Below are positions 60,852-64,000 of a stretch of DNA of 64,000 nt, in pieces. The notes beneath the pieces were generated by a model. The model was not told the origin of the DNA and did no database searches. It worked only from the letters and a program-made list of their open reading frames with translations. A program made the translations under genes and the position numbers. Every line of letters starts with the position of its first letter. Positions within the stretch are counted from its first letter, which is position 1. The stretch is from Spirochaetales bacterium (GTDB taxonomy: Bacteria > Spirochaetota > Spirochaetia > DSM-2461). The DNA is taken from assembly GCA_003247135.1 (NCBI GenBank), contig QKAW01000057.1, positions 1 to 64,000 on the forward strand, read 5' to 3'.

Positions 60852-63701
60852 ATGAATCATAATTTCTATGAATATCAATCTTATCCTAATGACCCTTATG
60901 GTGTTCGAATATACACTTTAGGTAATGGACTTAAAGTGTATCTATCCCAGGACTTTGATGAACCAAGAATAAGAACCAGAATTGCTATTAAAGCAGGAGC
61001 AACATCTGATCCTGATGATGCTACAGGTTTAGCCCACTATGTTGAACATATGATGTTTAAGGGAACGGATCTTATAGGGGCTCTGGACAGAGATAAAGAA
61101 GCATCACTTATTGCAAAGATTAAAAACAGTTATGAGGATTTAAACAGAACCGATTCTCCTGATGAGATTGATCGACTAAATAAAGAAATTGATAAATTAT
61201 CATCTGCTGCCAGTTTGGAAGCAATTCCTGGTGAGCTGGATAAGTTGTACTCAATTATGGGTTGTCGAAATACAAACGCCAGAACAGGATTTGAAGAGAC
61301 CGTTTACGAGAATGATATTCCAAAGGTTGAATTGGAAAGATGGGCAAGTCTGGAAAAGGAGCGATTTACAAGTCCGGTATTAAGACTTTTTCCACCTGAG
61401 CTTGAAGTCGTATATGAAGAATTTAATCAGTCCCAGGATGATGATATTTCCAGAGCCTTTGATATATTTTTAAATAACATGTTTCCAAATCATCCCTATG
61501 GGAGAGCAGGGATTCTTGGTAAAGGAGAGCATCTAAAAAAACCTTCTATGGAGAAAATTGAAGATTTTCTAAATAAATGGTATGTCCCTGCTAATATGGC
61601 AATTATTCTAACCGGTGATCTTGATTTTGATAAAACTATAGAGATAATCAATAAGTATTGGGGAAGTATTCCAAGAGGGAACCCTCCTGTGAAAAATGCA
61701 ATTATTGAAGAAAAACAGAGAAAACCTTCAATTAGCACAATATATGGACCAGATTCGCCCTTTATTATTCTTGGTTACAGATTTGATGGTTTCGGTAGTG
61801 AAGATGAACTTTACTTAACATTAATTGATATGATAATGAGCAACAATCAGGCAGGAACTCTGGATTTAAATCTGGTTCAGAAACAGTTGGTGCTAGAAGC
61901 TGAATCATCTTATGAAGTGTATAGAGATTATAGCTGGTTTTCACTTTATGGAGTCCCTCTTGCATCTCAAAGCCTGAAGAAAGTTGAATCCCTTCTCTTA
62001 AGAGAGATCGAAAAGCTTAAAAAAGGAGAGATAGATTCCTGGTATAATGATGCAGTTATTACCTGTTTTGAGATAGATCAACTAAATGATTTGGATGGTG
62101 CAAATAAAATAGAAAGTTTTGTTGATGCTTTTGTTACAGGTTTAAGCTGGGATATTTTCTTAAAAAGGATAGAAAGCCTTAAAAAAATAACAATTAATGA
62201 TTTGGTGAATTTTGTAAAAAGAAAATTTGGTTCAAACTACACAGTTGTTTATAAGAAAAAGGGCACTCCAAAAAATTTACTGTTAATAACTAAACCAAAC
62301 TTAACTCCGGTTTTATTAAATAGAGATATAGAGTCTAGTTTTTGCACATCATTTAAAAATATTGAAGTTCCCAGAAATAAAGCATCATTTCCCGATTTAA
62401 CAGAGCTTACAGCAGTAGAAATAGGATTAAATCGTAAACTTTTTTATGAGTACAATGACAAAAATGAACTTTTCGAATTACAGATAAGTGTTGATAAAGG
62501 CAGATTTCATGATCTTAAAATTCATTATGGTTCTGAATATCGGGATTATATTGGGGCAGGCAAATATGGTCCTGGAGAGTTCCAGAAGGAGTTATTTAAA
62601 AGGGGCCTTGATCTTGAAATAAGCGGAAGGGACAATAGTACCGTCCTAAGCCTCTCCGGTAGAGAGAGAGACCTGGAATTCGGTCTGAAATTACTGGAAC
62701 TTTTTATAAAAGATGGAAAGTCTGATAAAAAAGTGTACAAAAAATATTTAAATAGAATAAAAGTATTACGAGGGAATGCTAAAAGTAATAAGCGGACTAT
62801 TCTTTGGGGAGGCATGTATAACTATCTTCATTATGGAAAAGATAATCCCTTTTTATTCTATTTAAAGCTTAGGGAGTTAAAAAAAATTGGTAGTAAAACT
62901 CTTATTGATACTTTAAGAGACTTATTTTCTGCTGAATTTGAAATTTACTATTATGGCCCGGGGAATATTGAACATATCTCTGAACTAACCCGAAGTTTTA
63001 GTCAAACAATGCCCTATGTAAAAAATGAAACAGTGAGAAAAGTTTTTCAGCCCCAGATATGTTCTGAACCAAAATCCTATTTTGTTAATTATAATATGGT
63101 TCAGGGTGAAATTCTGGTTTCTTCCCAAGGAGTGCCTTTTCAGAAGGAACTGCTGCCAATAGTGTTTCTTTTTAACGAGTATTTTGGTGCCGGTATGGAT
63201 TCTGTTGTTTTTCAGGAGATTCGAGAGAGAAGAGGTTTGGCTTATTCAGCTTATGCCAGTTATTCACTACCAAACAATAAGGATGAAAATTTTGTTTTTA
63301 ATTTTTATGTAGGGACCCAGGGAGACAAAGTAATAGATGCATTAAGATGTATTCTTGGTTTACTTGAGTTTTTTCCAAAAGTACAGAGCTATTTTGATGC
63401 TGTAAAATCATCAGTCCTAAAGAATATTGAAAGTGAATCTGTTTTAAAAAGAGATTATTATTTTGTTTTGAAAAATGTTCAGAAATATGGTATGGATATT
63501 GATATAAGACAGTATGTTTATGACAAAATAAAAATGCTAACAGTTACAGATCTTGAGGATTTCTTTAATAAATATATTAAGAATCTTGTTTTTAACCTTT
63601 TAATTCTTGGTGATAAAAATAATATTTCAATAAAAGAGATCAATTATGTAATTGAGAGAAAACTAAAAATATTGCCATTAAAAAAGTTGTTTGGTTATTA
63701 G
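60852..63701 (+). CDS. M16-family (insulinase-like) zinc metallopeptidase
   Basis: A 949-residue two-part M16 peptidase. The inverted zinc motif HYVEH (residues 62-66; HxxEH) and the distal Glu in EVVYEEFNQ (about residue 190) make the N-terminal half catalytic; the second half (from about 520) has the M16_C domains with FQEIRERRGLAYSAYASYS near the end. There is no signal peptide, so it appears cytoplasmic, unlike pitrilysin. A Lys/Glu-rich insert (about residues 77-120) follows the zinc motif. The CDF transporter gene starts nine bases after it. Confidence 0.9.
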   Translation: MNHNFYEYQSYPNDPYGVRIYTLGNGLKVYLSQDFDEPRIRTRIAIKAGATSDPDDATGLAHYVEHMMFKGTDLIGALDRDKEASLIAKIKNSYEDLNRTDSPDEIDRLNKEIDKLSSAASLEAIPGELDKLYSIMGCRNTNARTGFEETVYENDIPKVELERWASLEKERFTSPVLRLFPPELEVVYEEFNQSQDDDISRAFDIFLNNMFPNHPYGRAGILGKGEHLKKPSMEKIEDFLNKWYVPANMAIILTGDLDFDKTIEIINKYWGSIPRGNPPVKNAIIEEKQRKPSISTIYGPDSPFIILGYRFDGFGSEDELYLTLIDMIMSNNQAGTLDLNLVQKQLVLEAESSYEVYRDYSWFSLYGVPLASQSLKKVESLLLREIEKLKKGEIDSWYNDAVITCFEIDQLNDLDGANKIESFVDAFVTGLSWDIFLKRIESLKKITINDLVNFVKRKFGSNYTVVYKKKGTPKNLLLITKPNLTPVLLNRDIESSFCTSFKNIEVPRNKASFPDLTELTAVEIGLNRKLFYEYNDKNELFELQISVDKGRFHDLKIHYGSEYRDYIGAGKYGPGEFQKELFKRGLDLEISGRDNSTVLSLSGRERDLEFGLKLLELFIKDGKSDKKVYKKYLNRIKVLRGNAKSNKRTILWGGMYNYLHYGKDNPFLFYLKLRELKKIGSKTLIDTLRDLFSAEFEIYYYGPGNIEHISELTRSFSQTMPYVKNETVRKVFQPQICSEPKSYFVNYNMVQGEILVSSQGVPFQKELLPIVFLFNEYFGAGMDSVVFQEIRERRGLAYSAYASYSLPNNKDENFVFNFYVGTQGDKVIDALRCILGLLEFFPKVQSYFDAVKSSVLKNIESESVLKRDYYFVLKNVQKYGMDIDIRQYVYDKIKMLTVTDLEDFFNKYIKNLVFNLLILGDKNNISIKEINYVIERKLKILPLKKLFGY

Positions 63702-63709
63702 GAGTATCC

Positions 63710-64000
63710 ATGGAAAATGAGTATCGTTACGGCAAAAAAGTTACAGCAGTAGGAACTGTTGTTAATATTATTCTAAGTGTTATTAAACTAATTATTGGTT
63801 TTTTATCAGGAAGTTTAGCTTTAATTGCTGATGGTTTTCACTCTCTATCAGATTTAGCAAGTGATATTGTTGTTTTTGTTGGTTTGAGTTTTGCAGAAAA
63901 GCCTGATGATAGTAGCCACCATTTTGGGCATGGGAAATTCGAGACATTTGCTGCATTTTTGGTTGGTGCAATGCTGGCTTTGGCAGGAATTGTAATAGGA
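63710..64000 (+). CDS. Cation diffusion facilitator transporter (5' part)
   Basis: The first 97 codons of a CDF protein; the gene continues beyond the window. The first spans and the metal site on span 2 are present (GSLALIADGFHSLSDLASDI with HSxxD), followed by the HHFGHGKFETFAAFLVG loop and the third span. CDF proteins export Zn2+, Mn2+, Fe2+ or Co2+ for protons; HSLSD with DxxxD is compatible with any of them. GGAG precedes the ATG at 63710. Confidence 0.92.
   Translation, partial: MENEYRYGKKVTAVGTVVNIILSVIKLIIGFLSGSLALIADGFHSLSDLASDIVVFVGLSFAEKPDDSSHHFGHGKFETFAAFLVGAMLALAGIVIG

Noticed and set aside
1-64000. tRNA, rRNA, riboswitch or other structured RNA genes
   Set aside because: I looked for cloverleaf-like sequence with CCA-type ends and for T-box or other known leader signatures, including upstream of leuS and lysS, and found none I could support. 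Those two genes appear to lack any leader.

Overview
The window reads as a piece of chromosome from an AT-rich, free-living anaerobic or facultative spirochaete. The best pointers are a class I lysyl-tRNA synthetase (13085-14668, the form spirochaetes use in place of the common class II enzyme), a FlgM-type anti-sigma factor, an Na+-pumping oxaloacetate decarboxylase, and many lipoproteins and outer-membrane beta-barrels. The assignment rests on gene content only; no rRNA or tRNA gene is present to confirm it.

Layout. 1-9.9 kb: a secreted protein behind a trinucleotide-repeat promoter, a PfkB sugar kinase, a UroD/MtaA-type methyltransferase, two MarR regulators and a quinone-reductase/antiporter/flavoprotein operon. 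9.9-14.7 kb: CcdA plus an MBL hydrolase, a recombinase-like protein and an XRE regulator lying between two copies of a 17-bp sequence, then RlpA and LysRS. 14.7-24.7 kb: an accessory region with surface lipoprotein/barrel paralogues, a 10-bp x 9 tandem repeat, a KAP P-loop NTPase and many broken genes (GNATs, serine recombinase, peptide deformylase, XRE-DUF5680, HEPN toxin). Only the MNT antitoxin, the KAP NTPase, a 52-aa membrane protein and the surface genes look intact there. 24.7-34.4 kb: ribosomal protein S4, an HPt protein, a DUF1007-NicO metal exporter, a U32 protein and a MacB-type ABC / LolA-like / beta-barrel operon. 34.4-50.8 kb: mostly housekeeping (LeuRS, Nif3, RsmI, TrmH) and signalling (HATPase-HDOD, GAF-HD-GYP). 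50.8-55 kb: the oadGAB operon with a Ca2+ antiporter. 55-64 kb: a CHASE2 cyclase divergent from a barrel/FecR/repeat-protein set, an M16 peptidase and the start of a CDF transporter.

Two signals recur across the window. First, at least fourteen first genes of transcription units have no Shine-Dalgarno sequence but carry a TANNAT-like -10 hexamer 6-8 nt before the ATG, so their mRNAs should be leaderless. Second, short tandem repeats sit at surface-protein loci: (TAA)7 in a promoter, a 10-bp A-tract repeat in a divergent promoter region, and 18 copies of a 15-bp coding repeat. These are candidates for repeat-driven variation of the cell surface.
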